NCBI GenBank assembly: GCA_963853835.1
Contig: OY970829.1
Span: 8,786,446 to 8,850,445, forward strand
Length of the DNA stretch: 64,000 nt
Origin: Calendula officinalis
Lineage: Eukaryota; Streptophyta; Magnoliopsida; Asterales; Asteraceae
Direction of reading: 5' to 3'
In this document: positions 33,371 through 46,475 of the stretch, in pieces
Layout of the letters: every line of letters starts with the position of its first letter
How positions within the stretch are numbered: the stretch's first letter is position 1
Position numbers and translations under genes: made by a program
Notes under the pieces: model-generated
Databases searched by the model: none
The model's input: only the letters and a program-made list of their open reading frames with translations
What the model was told of the DNA's origin: nothing

Positions 33371-33570
33371 GGGAGAACATGGCAATTGCAAATCTCAATC
33401 ATGTAACCGTCGGGACATACTCGATTCCTAATTCCTCGAGTTTTTTAATTACAAGATCCATATTAGTGCATTGAAACGAAATGTGATTGTCTTTTGGATT
33501 AATGTTTCGTCTCTTGTTTGGAGTTGTGTCCATTTCTAACAAATGTATTCCAATTCCATTGCTGAACTAC
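33371..33570 (-). pseudogene. VOC/glyoxalase-like pseudogene, exon 2 only, antisense
   Basis: The minus strand matches exon 2 of the two VOC genes, starting after an acceptor-like AG at 33571 and running to the CHVLP region. About 65 bp coding for TAVVKEGG to HDP are missing near 33412, which also breaks the frame. Exons 1 and 3 are not seen nearby. It is the third member of a local cluster, in the opposite orientation. Confidence 0.8.
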
Positions 33571-36500
33571 CTGCTTCAAATCATCTCTAATTAATAAATT
33601 ATGATTATAAGAATGCTACAAGAAAATTGTCGTTAGTGACTATTAAAAAACTCTTGATTGTTTGCTTTGAATCAGAGTTGTTGTCTTTGTCTTATCTCAA
33701 TATTGATTTCGTGATACCCACAAGCAATCGGTAGGGTCGAAATACTTTATTGCGAAAGTCAAATAACACGATTCAAATGTTTATCGGGTAATCTCCTAAC
33801 CCAAATATCCAACACTACTTAGTGCTACGAAATTAACATATGGTTGAATGCATGCTCTTTTGATGGTTCCTTATAATTAACAATTATTATTTAAATTATT
33901 GTTTTCGATAATCAGTTTATTAAATTATTAATTAACATTAAATAAAGTGTTATATAACAATTTCTACAAAACATCGAGTATAACCAGGGGTGGACCACCT
34001 TGGAGCCCCAAGGTGCATGGGCTACCCCTTAAATTCAGCCCAAAAGTTAATATATTTTAGCCCACAATTCTAAAGTGGAACCCAAATGATAAGCGCATAG
34101 GCTACATCCAACTTACACTTTAAAATTTGAATTCATCAGTGGAAAGAAAGACCAAAGATTACATCAAGTCGCTACCACTTTTGCTTGCATTATAATTTAG
34201 AGTTCATTATAAAATTTAAGTAATTCAATTAGCTGTTTATTCTAGTTTAGTTGTCAGTTCATTACTATTATATAAATGTAATGACTCATTTTTGGAAAAT
34301 GAATTCTAAAATGTAGTCTATTAGTTGAACAAAATTAACTTGTTTTGGATCAAATGTATTAAAGAAGCAATTGATATCATTATATATACTTCCTCCGTTT
34401 TTTTAATGATACAATGATGCTTTTTGTACATTTTGATATTTTAATATTTGTTTATAGTAAATATAATAACTGATTGCAAAAAGGCCCAACACGAATTAAA
34501 ACTCACGTGATTATTATGTGTTTTAAGTGTTTCAAATTCGTGGAAGGACCACACGTTGTTTGGATTTGCCTTCTATCGCCCGATGAGCATTTTGGCCAAA
34601 AAACCGTACCGAACAGAAAATCAACTGAAACCGAACCGAAGACACGTAATCAGTTCAGTTTTTGGTTTCGAAAACTCATTGTTTTCGAATTCGGTTCGGT
34701 ACTCGGATAGGGAAGAGCATTTGGGCTAAAAAACCGAACCAAAACCGAACCCGCCCAAAACTAAAAACATGTGATTAGTTCGTTTTTAAAATTTCATCAT
34801 TTTCGGTTTCACTGCTATCTGTTTCGGTTCGGTTTCAGTACTGTGCTCACCCATAATACAAAAGGGTTCATGGATGCAATACATGAAATATATTTGTTGT
34901 TTGATTAGATATATACTTTATTTTTATTTTGAATTACAATAACCTCCACAAAGTTCTAAACCCTTGCACCCAATAGGTTTGTTATTCAAAGTTGATACTT
35001 ACTTATATCTATAATACATATGTGGTAGTAAAATTATTGTTCACTTAATTTTGATTGGTGGGTCTTTTTCTATTTTATGTATATACGGAGTATATTGCTA
35101 TGTGCTGTTATTAGCAAGAAGTCTTACGTGCCTTAGTGGCTAACACCCATGCAAAGCAGTAAGGTGGCCCGTGTTCGAAATCAACTTTCACATTTTGTGT
35201 CTTTTAATTTTTTAATTACTCTTTCATGTGGAATACCAAACGTGTTTTCCTTTTGATTGAGAGAACTTTGTGCATCATTTCCTTTTGATTGAGAGAACTT
35301 TGTGCATCATTTGCACACCTGTGTTTTCCTTTTGATTGAGAGAACTTTATGCATCATTTGCACATCTGGAAAACCATATTAGGACAAGCTTTGTTAAACT
35401 AACATTAATAAAAAAAATTTGTTTTTACAACTCATGCCTAAGAGTATAATAAGAAGTATTTAATAAACTTAATTTATCATTTTTATTTATAAACTCATTT
35501 AATACATGTAAAAAATAGATTTTATTGATATGAAAAATAAAGAAATTTTGAGTTCATTTATCATTTCTTATCTCATGCTCTTAGTAGGGGTGTTATTAAA
35601 CGATTAAACCAGAAAATCAACCGATCCAAATGAGAATGGGTGAAATGGGTTTGACTTATTCGGATTTGGTTTGGATTGTTAGGTGTATCCAAAATAATAT
35701 ACAATTTATGGTTTGGATTTAGGTTCAAATTTTTAGGTCTAATTAATTTGGTTTGGGTATTGGTTGGTCAAATAAATTTTTAGAAACCTAATAACCTAAA
35801 CCAATTAACCCTACTAAACCATAAACCGCTCAAACGTACACCATAGTCTTTAGGGCATGAGTTAGGGCTTGTTGATTACATGGAGTGTAGCTTATGGTCA
35901 TGATCTCAAATCTCAATTCGTTGGTTAGACTTCTATTACATCATCATAATAAGTTGTAGAAAATGGTTACAATGAAACAGAAACTGATTTTAATATATTT
36001 ACAATGAAGAAAGAAACATAATACATGTACAAGGACTACACGAATTTAGTCATCTCGATGACCTACAACGTATTAACAACAACTTATCATAACATACTTT
36101 TTAATGACTTACAATTAGGTCATCCGAGTGACCTACAATATGTTATCAACAATTGTCATCATTATATAAGAACTGTTTTTCGTAAAGTACAGTGACCATA
36201 TAGGAATTTTTGCCAAAAACATATAGTGACTGCATAGTGCATTAATCATATTTTATTTGTTCTTTATATTTTCCACATGCATAAATAATGGTCACGTTAT
36301 TATTTTGTAACCGGTTGAAATATAAATCTAATTGCTAGCGACTTAAATCATTAGCTTCATATATATAATAACCTTAATAAAAAAATTAAGATGACTAAAC
36401 TTAATTTTTTCAGAAAATACAATTGCATCGGATGTATTATCCCTTTATATTTTAACTTGACTCAATTCATGGCATTTGAATGATCTTATGTAAATGAAAC

Positions 36501-36644
36501 ATATTTGTTCCTTTTCTAAGAAACTAACATGTAAAACAACATAAAAAAAATTTCGTTTCAAAAATAACAAAAAAAACAAATACGAGTAATAAAATATATT
36601 TATTTACGTTCCCAAAAAGTCACAAGAAACACGTGTAGTCCTAA
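33571..36644. other. Intergenic DNA with scattered repeat fragments
   Basis: No gene is supported. A GGTTCGGT/AACCGAAC-rich patch lies at 34600-34850. A CAGGGGTGGACCACC end at 33986 may be a truncated hAT element. Confidence 0.4.
35126..35368. repeat. tRNA-like fragment followed by three tandem repeats
   Basis: At 35126-35185 a TTAGTGGCTAAC A-box-like and GTGTTCGAAATC B-box-like pair suggest a SINE head. At 35238-35368 the phrase CCTTTTGATTGAGAGAACTT, followed by TGTGCATCATTT, occurs three times at about 37-50 bp spacing. Confidence 0.5.
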
Positions 36645-37295
36645 GACTATGGGGTATGGGCACCACCACCACTTGAAAATTTCTGCCACATCATCTGCCA
36701 CCTCAGCAACCACACCACACCACACCACACCACTTTATCCAGGAAATACCCACCACACCACACCACACCAATTTTTTTTCCAACTCATCATTTCTTTTCA
36801 ATTTATTTTATAAAAGATAGCCTAAATATTTAATGTATAATACACATCATCAAAAGTTTATAAAAAATCATATTATAATTTATTTCTATTTTTTATACAT
36901 TTTTAACAAGTTAAAAGGATTTATTTTTCAAAAAATCAGATTTTCTTTTTGTAAAAGCCCAAAACAAGGCCCTGTAATTTAAAGCCCAAATCTAATTTTT
37001 TAAACCTAAAAACTCTATCTTCTACCTCTCGTTCCTCACCTCCGACAGCTCCAATCAACCTCCATATTTTCTTTTCTTCATCTTCACATAATCACAGCTC
37101 CATTTCTACCCCCAACGGCTAAAAAGCTTCTCGATCAACTCGCCCCCACGCCGTTCTCGCTCGTTGCCGTGCCCACGGATCTCCACCACCGCACCCCACG
37201 CCGTATAGGGGGGCGGTGTTCCCCGGATGTTAACGGCGTGGCCAAGCGGCCACCTCAGCACCACCACCACGGCAAATTGCCCATACCGCACGGTC
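36645..37295. mobile_element. PIF/Harbinger-type MITE, second family
   Basis: GACTATGGGGTATGGGCA at the left matches the inverse of TGCCCATACCGCACGGTC at the right with four mismatches. TAA flanks both sides. The element is 651 bp. It includes an ACACC microsatellite (36709-36775) and a GC-rich 3' third. A short minus-strand frame in the GC-rich part is probably chance. Confidence 0.78.
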
Positions 37296-37900
37296 TAAAG
37301 CATATTTAATCTAACACACGAGTCACATGGGTTACAAACGTTTGACCACCTTAAAAAAGCATTGACTACGGTAGTAATATTTTATTTACTACCGTTGCAG
37401 TGGTCAAATACTCAAATTTATGCTCGGTTTATTTACTACCGTTGCGGTAGTCAAATACTCAAATTTGTGCTGGGTCATCTGGCTGGAGAGATCTTAAAAC
37501 GAGGATATCGATATTATAATCATTTACTTAAAATATGGCTATAAGATAGTTATAATCATTTACTTAAAATATGGCTATAAAGTGAGCTTCGCATTAATTT
37601 TTATTGATGAGTTCTATTAACAATTTCAAATATAATTTTATCCTAAATAAAGATTTGGAGCATAGAAAGTTCAATATAATGTAGAAACAACACAATTCAA
37701 CCGATATCAGTTTTACTAATAAATATCATAAGACTAGCTATTGTGGCTTAAAAAAAAAAAAAAAAAAACTGATAGCAAAACAGTATTTGGTTGTGTTATA
37801 TTACTAAACCCTCACTTCAATAGCCCACCCCACATATCCCCTTCTCATTCATCTAGTGTTACCAAATTATTCCTTCTTTCATAAGAATGTTTGGATCCCA
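37296..37900. repeat. Short tandem duplications and poly-A run
   Basis: A 45-bp unit (TTTATTTACTACCGTTGC...) is doubled at 37382-37472. A 37-bp unit (TAATCATTTACTTAAAATAT...) is doubled at 37517-37580. A run of about 19 A lies near 37750. No gene is seen. Confidence 0.6.
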
Positions 37901-37902
37901 AA

Positions 37903-38423
37903 CAACATCTTCAATGGAAGGTTGAATAATAGGTTGATACTATTTAAATAATCTCTAAAATGACTTTTTACCATTGGAATGAATGACTTTTTTAAGAGGT
38001 CACTCCAACCACTTGATCTTCCCCAACCACTTGAACAACTTTCAATGTTTAATTCTTTTAGTTCCTATATTTAACAATTTTACATTTTAAACTCATGTAT
38101 ATATTTATATGTGAATAATTTATTATTTTTATAACTATAAATTATAATTTATCATATTTCAATACTTTTTAAGGTTAAGCATTGTAATATTTTTGTAAGA
38201 GAAATTTTATAATAATGTTAAGTTTTATAATGGTATAAAAATTGTTAAATTACATAAGTGAGAGACATTTATAAAACATTTGATATAGATAAAGGTAAAT
38301 TAGTAATATTAGTGAAAAAGTCTTTGAAAAGGTTAATCATTAGAGAGGTTTTCAATTAATAGGTTATTAAATAATGTGACAAAAATAATAAGTCATTAGA
38401 GAAGTTAACCATTGTGGATGCTC
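37903..38423. mobile_element. MITE of the GAGCATCYCCAATGG family
   Basis: The right end GTTAACCATTGTGGATGCTC and the weaker left end ACATCTTCAATGGAAGG are inverse to each other. The body matches the copies split by Helitron A and at 61078-61467. No coding capacity. Confidence 0.65.
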
Positions 38424-38583
38424 TAACAATACACTGCGTTGTATTATACTATCGAGGTTGACAACGATATTACAAGAAGCACGAAAAGTCGAGTATACAA
38501 AGTAATTTCAATTATTAAATAAGTTTACTAAATTAAACAACTTAGTACAATATATAGTTTGAAATATAGAGAGGGATTACCAA

Positions 38584-39154
38584 GGGGTGTTTGACTCAAC
38601 GTAATCTTCCGTAATGTAATTGAATTCGGTTGAAATTGAAATTGTTTATGCGTTTGGCTACCAAAATTTTGAGTTGGAATTCAAATCTATAGTTATGTAT
38701 TTTTTTAAAACTTTTTTTGATTCTTTTTTTAAATTATATTATTTATTATTATTTTTTAATAATTTTTTTTATTTTTAATTTTTTTTCTATTTTTATTTTT
38801 TTTAATTATTTTTTTTTAAATTAAATTTTTTTTTATTCTTAAAATTTTTGATTTTTTAAAATTTTTTTAAATTTTTAAAATTTTTTAAACTTTTTAATTT
38901 TTTTATTATTTTTTAATATTTTTGAACAATTTTAAAATCTGAATCATATAAAATATTCAAATGTGTTAGTTAACTAAAGGACCGTAATTGAATTCATAGG
39001 GTGTTGGGACGGATTTCAATTACAACGAATATCGTATTTCGAAATTACGTCGTAATTGAATTACGAAAAAAATTCCATCCAAATGTCTCTGCGTAATGTA
39101 ATTGAATTACAATTACGTAAGATTACGGAGGATTATGTCAAAACAAACGAGGCC
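38584..39154. mobile_element. Probable fold-back MITE with poly-T core
   Basis: GGGGTGTTTGACTCAACGTA at the left loosely pairs with the right end TACGGAGGATTATGTCAAAA. TAATTGAATTC motifs occur inverted near both ends. The core (38700-38930) is almost pure A/T. Flanks show no clear duplication. Confidence 0.4.
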
Positions 39155-39259
39155 TAAGAGTTTACAGTTGGGGGACTCACGAACTAATGTTCAACCAAAC
39201 TAATTATACTAGAGAGTGTGCAAGTGTAATTTAACAGTTAAACTCTTTTATAATTATAA

Positions 39260-39464
39260 AGGTTTTTCTAACGTACACCAGGGGCATACATTAGATGCAA
39301 TTAATAAAGTATTTGGTTTCTTAATATATTTTGAATTATATTAATGATCTTTAATTGTTACCATTTTAGATGATGCAATAAATGCAATTCCCGGTTTATA
39401 TGGAAACTTGATGTTCATTGATTGTATCTAATGTATGCCCCTGGGGCATACGTTAGAAAAACCC
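39260..39464. mobile_element. Mutator-like MITE, 205 bp
   Basis: The ends AGGTTTTTCTAACGTA and its partner pair over about 40 bp. The 9-bp target duplication TAATTATAA is exact (39251-39259 and 39465-39473). A related end lies at 40158-40200. Confidence 0.82.
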
Positions 39465-42400
39465 TAATTATAATACCCGGAGATAAATATTATACATGCT
39501 TTGAAGCGTATTGAAGGCACGACATTTACTCTGATATTTATAGCACTCCGAGGTTTTGATTCCTTGAAAACTATTTGTTGTCACTATTTTGCACGGATAC
39601 CATGCTAGTATGGATATTGTATAAATCTCTAAAAGACTTATACATAGTAAATACAAGTTAATTTTAATTAATTATATGGATAACTAAAAGGTACATAAAT
39701 TAAGATGCCGTTAAAAAAATTCTCTATTAAGAGTGTTAATTGAAACTTTTTAACGACACTACGTATTTTTACTGGTATAAAAATACCATTTCTAAAATCT
39801 TTATCTTTAATAAAAGAAAACGTCCCACATCACCTAATCCACGGCGTCTTTACCACCTCATTATTCTCATGCCACATCATCTACATAATATAATTTGAAT
39901 TTTTTAAATTTGAAATCTATCTAACGGTTTTGTTTATAATATAAATACAATTTGAATTTTTTAAATTTGAAATCTATCTAAAAGATTTTTTGATAATATA
40001 TTTATTAAAAAAAATTGAATTTGAATAAATCTGGAATTTGAATAAAATTTGAATTTGAATAAAACAAGAATCGTATCTATTGTATCTCCAAATATGGTAA
40101 AAATTAATGTTAATTAATGTTATTCTAAATATATTAGGTAATTAAATACTTCATTAAATACATCTAATGTATGCTCTAGGGGCATACATTAGAAAAACCC
40201 TTTTAAATTTATATATTTCAATGGAGTAACTCCTTGATCAAGTTAATATTGGTCAATATTTAAATAAATTTGGTGTCTCAAAAGCACAAAAGTATTATGC
40301 ACAAACAAACTATTCGTTGTCAATATCTAATAATTGTATTGAATGTAATAACTTAATCTTAACGTGTTTATCTTCAACCCGAACCTAACTCATATAACCC
40401 GGTTAATTAAACGGGTTAATTGGGTTAGCAAGTCAAACGGAAAATAGGTTGTTGTTATTCTACAAATTTATAGCAAAATACCAAAACACCAAATTACTAT
40501 GTAACTGTTTTAATTTTTATCTAACTATTAATTATGTCAAAAAAAATTTACTTCAATCTAAATCTGTTTATTTTCGTGTCGATTTTAGGTCGGGTCTTCA
40601 AGACAAAGAGGTATAAAAAATTTATCTAACACATTATTGAATATTTTATGTTGCCACATATTGAATTTTGTATCTCACTAAATTTTATAAATTCTATATT
40701 TTATTTCTAAAATTCAAGATATTTATAAATTCAACCTTTTAATCCACCCGATTATGTACTGGCGTATTTGTAACTAAATAGTTATTTGGCGATCAGTTAT
40801 AGAAAAACAAGACGCCTTCAATTTAAAGTTATCATTGTCGCAACACGTGATTCTTAATTTTGTTTACTTTGGTTGCTATATTATATTCGTAAGAATTTCT
40901 AGTAGCACGCATGATTTATCATAGGTTATATGCTAGTAGATATAAAATATTGCAAAATTGCCCTTAGTTTGCTTAAAAAAAAGTCTGCGGGTATATAAGG
41001 AGAGTGCTAACAGCACATCACTAAGCCTATAACATGTGATAAATCACGCATGGTGTCAGCATTGCACATTTCATATTCAGACCCCCAGATAGCCTTTCAC
41101 TCATCATTAAAATACTCATAACTCACAAAATACCTCAAAAAACACCCTAATTTTTTTCTATCTCACGCCAGCGTCGCCACTTAAGTGACGTACATTATTA
41201 CTCACCTCACGAGCTGTGTTTTGACTTGACTTAAGTGGCGCTAAATTGCTTGTCACCTTATCTGACGTGTTAATGCACCGTACGCTCTAATACCAAAATG
41301 TGACACATAAAATATTAGTTTCAACATAAGGATGGCTGTAATTAACAAATTGAATACTCGGAGTTCCCACATAAAATATCCTATTTTAGACATGTAAACT
41401 AAAACATAATAAAAAGTTGAATAATCTGGCGTAAAATATATCCAAACACGAAATCTATTAAAATTATCTTCTAAGCTAGGCTTTTGTAATATACTGATAC
41501 TACGTCTAATGACGTATTTGATTTAACTTATCAATTTTTCTGTCCATATTATCTTGGATATTTATTATAATAAAGTGGATAAATATCTTAGATATTTATT
41601 AATTATATTATAAATGATATACATTTATTGTTGTTATATTTATTTATTATTGATATTATATTTAGTTATTATTTATTTTATTGTTAATTATAATTATTTA
41701 TTATTTTTTTAACGTTCTTGTGTATATTTTTATATACATTCACTCATTACTATTATATACTATCACTCGTATTTTTGTCGGAGTTTTCTAGGAAGCAGTC
41801 TCGCTACCTCTAGTTAGAAATATGACTGCATTTTACTATCATCATACCACTCAAATAAATTGAATATCATTAGTGTAACTAACAAGGAATTAATAATGAC
41901 AAAAATTAGAACATGAAATCTTAGTTGTACAATAAAATTACTGGAATTAAGTGTGTGTGGATCGTTACCGCAAGTTTTCCTATTATAACTGTAGTATGTT
42001 CTATATGTCACTTAAACATTGTGTTACACTAATAATTTGGCTTTTTCATGTGTTACAAGGTGTTTGGGTATGTATTTAAAAAAATTATTGATTAATTTCT
42101 TTACCTTTCAAGAATCAATTTTTAAAAAGTCACACATATAACTTTTTAAAACGACTTATGACTTTAATTGTAAATTGACATTTTATACTAAAAACTGATT
42201 CAAAAACTTTTTAAAAGTAACTTATCAATTTTTTAATACCAGAAATTCAATAATCTAAGCCAAATACTTTTTTAAAAGCTCATTTTCAAAATCAAAAAAA
42301 TCAATAATCAATTTTACCAGAGAACACTTTCAGAGTTGTCAAATTTTATCCAAACAACACTGCAAAAGTATTAGAACTCTGTAAATAACAACTAAGCGTC

Positions 42401-43148
42401 AATCTTGTAAACCTCATCAATTTTAGTTTGAGCACATGAAGAAATCATCAACTGGGCCGGTTAATTAAAGCTGTGCCACCATTGTCGTTTGTATGATGAA
42501 GGGGCAGGTGGGGGTAGATGGGTGGGCCAAGAGATATAATTACAAGAAATAAATTTAGATCTAAATTTAATCAACTCAAAATATAAGCTAGATCGACTCG
42601 GTTTTCTGTTTACACATTTAAAGCATGTGCTTCAGAATATGATATTTTATGATGTCTAAAAAACTCGTCTTATCTTTGCCATTGCTTCCCAAATCTTGAG
42701 ACTTATCATGCTGTAACGTCATGACAAAAACTTTGGTGTAAGAATTGACATATGGTGAGATCACTTGACTCATATTTATCTGTCATAAGTTGTGTTTTTT
42801 GACGTATTAAATATATTGAGCTACATGATCCAAATATATAGCTATTTAGTTGTAAAAATTATTAGATATACCGTAAATGAAGAAAAACTTTGATAAATTA
42901 TGTTATAAATTTATAACTATGTGTTTTTATATATTTATTTGTATAATTGTAAATAAAAATATAATTTATATATAAAATTATCGTCTTACTTCACGACTTA
43001 AGAAACGTCATGAGTTTGGCATGACTTTGTCGTACCTTTTAAGACTTAAGACTTGATCATGTTATATAACGCGGCACGTCACATGTTATTTAGAGCGTGT
43101 AAAATTGTGAGAGGATGACTCCTTGACAGGGAGGATTGGGACCGTACA
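39465..43148. other. AT-rich intergenic DNA
   Basis: No gene is supported. Noted: a fragment of the 39260 MITE family at 40158-40200, and a small inverted repeat around 40911-41065 (GCATGATTTATCATAGGTTA and its partner). Confidence 0.45.
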
Positions 43149-43615
43149 CAGGGGCGGTACCAGAACAATTTCTAAAGGTGGGCAAATTTTTAGATTGGAG
43201 CCAGATTTTTTAGTAATGTTTTTTTAGGTCAAATTGTAAACAAAATAAAATCAATTTTAGTTTGAATAAAGTCTAATCATAAATTAAATCAAGGTGGGGT
43301 ATTTGATATTATTTTTTATTAAAATATAAGGTTTGATTGGAGAGAGAAAGTGTTTTAGAAATGAGACTTTATTTAGGGACAAAACTTTAAGGAAAAATAA
43401 GAACTTTATTTAGGGACGGAGGGTGTATATGTTTTTAAGATTAATGAGTTAACCACTAAGTTAATATACGACGTGAATGAGTTATCGCTCATACATTATA
43501 TATATTTTGATGAGCAGAAGCTAAGAATAAGCTGACATATAAAATATTTATACTAATCGGAAAAAATTTAGGGTGGGCAGGTGCCCACCTTGCCCACCCT
43601 CTAGAACCGCCACTG
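43149..43615. mobile_element. hAT-type MITE upstream of VOC copy 2
   Basis: The ends CAGGGGCGGTACCAGAA and its partner CTAGAACCGCCACTG are flanked by an 8-bp duplication (ACCGTACA and GCCGTACA, one mismatch). Eight bases and CAGGGGCGG ends are typical of hAT. A fragment of a Stowaway-like MITE (GGGACGGAGGG) is nested near 43415-43426. Length is 467 bp. Confidence 0.82.
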
Positions 43616-43670
43616 GCCGTACAGTCTGATCTTTATCCACACCTTTCTTATTGTACCGTTCTTTTTCTTC

Positions 43671-43677
43671 TATATAA
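43671..43677 (+). promoter_or_regulatory. TATA box of VOC copy 2
   Basis: TATATAA about 100 bp upstream of the ATG and only about 55 bp beyond the end of the hAT MITE. The MITE therefore replaces most of the distal promoter sequence shared with copy 1. Confidence 0.65.
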
Positions 43678-43773
43678 GTAAGTGAGCTTCTCAACAAATT
43701 CACATATACCAACTACAACTTCTACTCCTATTATTATAATTTAAAACCATTATTTTAGCTTTTTTGTTCATTA

Positions 43774-44915
43774 ATGGCGAAGCAAGTTGTTAATAGTAAC
43801 ATGGATGAAGTTGCATTGTTCGATTCATCATCGAATTCATTGCAGCAATTGCCTCTTCTATCTCTTAATCATGTCTCGTTTGTCTGTAGATCGGTTCCAA
43901 CATCCGTCAAGTTTTACAATGATGTTCTAGGGTTCGTTCTAATCCGACGGCCTTCCTCGTTCGATTTCGAAGGCGCTTGGTGAGCATCTCTTTCTAAATC
44001 GTCTCATGATTCACAAATCTATAGTTCATTCGTTAATATGAAGATCTACAATTTGATAACATTTATTAAAATTATTAATATCGCTTTATTAAAAATTTCT
44101 TAGACCACCGACGACCCCAAATAACTATTTAATTTTGTCTATTCTAACTCTGGTTATAATATATTGCTCAAAAATCATGAAACCAACAATATATCACTTA
44201 AATTAAATTGGAGGAAGTTAATGTCACACATTGGACAAACAATGAATCTGTAATGTGTGTATAAGAGTCATTGGCTACTCGTCTTACAACAATTGGTTTT
44301 TAGATGAAACGCCACAAACTTACAGAAGTAAGAGCATACGTACTAACAACCAAATACAAGTTTTTGAATTTTGTAATGTATTGAAACATGTAGGTTGTTC
44401 AATCATGGGATTGGAATACATTTGTTAGAAGTGGAGACAACTCCATCAAAGAGAGGTGTAATCAACCCAAAAGACAACCATATTTCGTTTCAATGCACGA
44501 ACATGGATCTCATAATCAAAAAACTCGAGGAAATGGAAATCGAATATGTGACTGCAGTGGTGAAAGAAGGCGGTGTTGAGGTGAACCAATTGTTCTTCCA
44601 CGATCCAGACGGTTACATGATCGAGATTTGCAATTGTCATGTTCTTCCGGTTCTTCCCATCACTTCATGCCCCCTCAAGAAGCTTAATTCTATTCCACAA
44701 ATCAAACAAGTTGAACCCTCCTCTTATTACGGTATGGTCATTGATTATATGATGTTATTTTGGTACAAAAATAATGTTTTTGTAACATTTTTAATAAATT
44801 TGGCGATGTTGATGGAAATGCAGATAAAATAAGTTCCGAGAATTACTTGTGTGGAGAATATGAAGTGTTGATGATGGACAACTTGTTAATAGACATGATG
44901 GGTATCTCTTTCTAA
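43774..44915 (+). CDS. VOC/glyoxalase I-like protein, copy 2, three exons
   Basis: Exons 43774-43979, 44394-44731 and 44824-44915 total 636 bases, giving 211 residues. Junctions obey GT/AG and phases match. The N-terminus (1-26) is not conserved with copy 1. The VOC domain (about 27-150) keeps His33, His98 and Glu146 at metal-site positions. The tail after the domain ends CGEYEVLMMDNLLIDMMGISF. The enzyme group is related to plant GLYI4/GLYI7-like proteins; substrate unknown. Copy 1 lies 15.7 kb away in the same orientation, and exon and promoter similarity shows a tandem duplication. No lesion is seen. Confidence 0.88.
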
Positions 44916-46329
44916 GGACAAAGTGATTTGAGTTGAATTGAATATTGATGCTTTTTTAGATTGCCACGGCTTCGGGTTGATTTTTGTATTTTTTTTTCCT
45001 TTTAAATGGAACGCAATTTCTTGTATGTAATTGTATGATACAAGTCGGAAGAATACTGTAAAAATTGCAATTTGTTTTGCTTCATCATAAATTAATATGT
45101 AAGCATTATTATTAATGTAATGGTTGATTCTTGAATCCAGGGATTAGTTAAGTTTCAATAGTGTAGAATTAGAATCAGAAACAATTAAGGCTACAGAACC
45201 AGCAGAACTCAATCTAAACCATTGATTTTTGAAATGAAATGATCATGAAAGACACATTAATGTATTTGATGAGTGACCCCCAAATATTGGTTTGCATGGA
45301 TGTCATTCATGCATGTATACATATATGTATACTAGCAGGGTACCCGCGTAATGCGGCGGACAAGTGCGGTGACAAGTGAAAAACATATCAACGACGTGTC
45401 ATTCTCGGCAGATAAAATTCGTCAGTACAATGTGGTCCCAAATATTTACATGTCTACATAATTTTATTAATCCTAAATTTCCTTTTCATTTCACTTTAAT
45501 GAAAATCAATTTCAAAAAATCAATTTAATCAAATAAATAAATCATTAAATTGCAACATTAAACAAATTAGTATTCTCAACATTAACTTTTATTTCAACTC
45601 ATGCCTTATAATCTAAATTTGCTAAAAAAAAAGCAACCATAAGCATAATTTTGCACAAATACTTCATCCTTTGCAAACCATTTTTATGAAAGTAATAGAA
45701 TAAGAATGTTCACTACATTTGACAAAACCACCAAGAGAAACATAAACTTAAATTAAAATTTTATTTTGGGTGTATAATGTTCACTACATTTGCGTCTTAT
45801 GCAAGGACTTTCACGTTTTACAAATATTTTGTCATACTCATTGAGGCGAGCCTGACGGGCCCTTTTTCTACAAGTGATTTATGTGATAAATATAAATCAA
45901 AATCCTAAACTTTCCAAGGTTGTATGCATTAACAACACCTTTTAGGGGAATCTCAAACCATTTCTTTTATAGCTTTTTTTATTTAACTTTTCTGAACCAC
46001 AAAAGATAAAACATAACACTAATTGAGTCACTCTTAAAGTAAACGGGTCAGAATTCTGATAAAATGAATGGTTACTGGTCAGCACAACTCAGCAAATCAG
46101 CCCTTTGATAAGGTTTCTTTGTTGAAACCAATCCTTCCATATGATTTGTCCATTAATATTACAAATTTTGCAGTAACAATAAATAAATAGATAAGGTAAA
46201 AATAGTTGGAAATGTCACTACAGTTGCAAAACCTAAAAATATCATGTATCCAAAACTCAGAATTTCATGTTAATGCAAGTAAAGATTTTAAACAACAAAT
46301 AAAAGATGTACATAAATAAGAATCCAAGT

Positions 46330-46475
46330 CAAGTCATCATCTAACTCAACCAGTTTCTACAACATTTCTATATTACAAGGATTAAATTCCATCTTTGTGA
46401 TATCAGCATCATTCATGTTTGCATCAACAATTAAACAATAGCTTGTTTCACCCAATAGCCTGTTTCCATCTAAAC
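46330..46475 (-). pseudogene. Captured exon-like segment in Helitron C
   Basis: The minus strand reads DGNRLLGETSYCLIVDANMN, then DADITKMEFNPCNIEML and a TAG, and stays protein-like afterwards (KLVELDDDLTW). It looks like a coding exon with one stop. I do not recognise the family. Confidence 0.35.

Noticed and set aside
33986..34120. Possible hAT element with CAGGGGTGGACCACC end
   Set aside because: Only one end could be seen and no target duplication, so it is not listed as an element.
37106..37291. 61-codon minus-strand frame in GC-rich DNA
   Set aside because: It lies in the 3' third of a MITE and has no recognisable domain.
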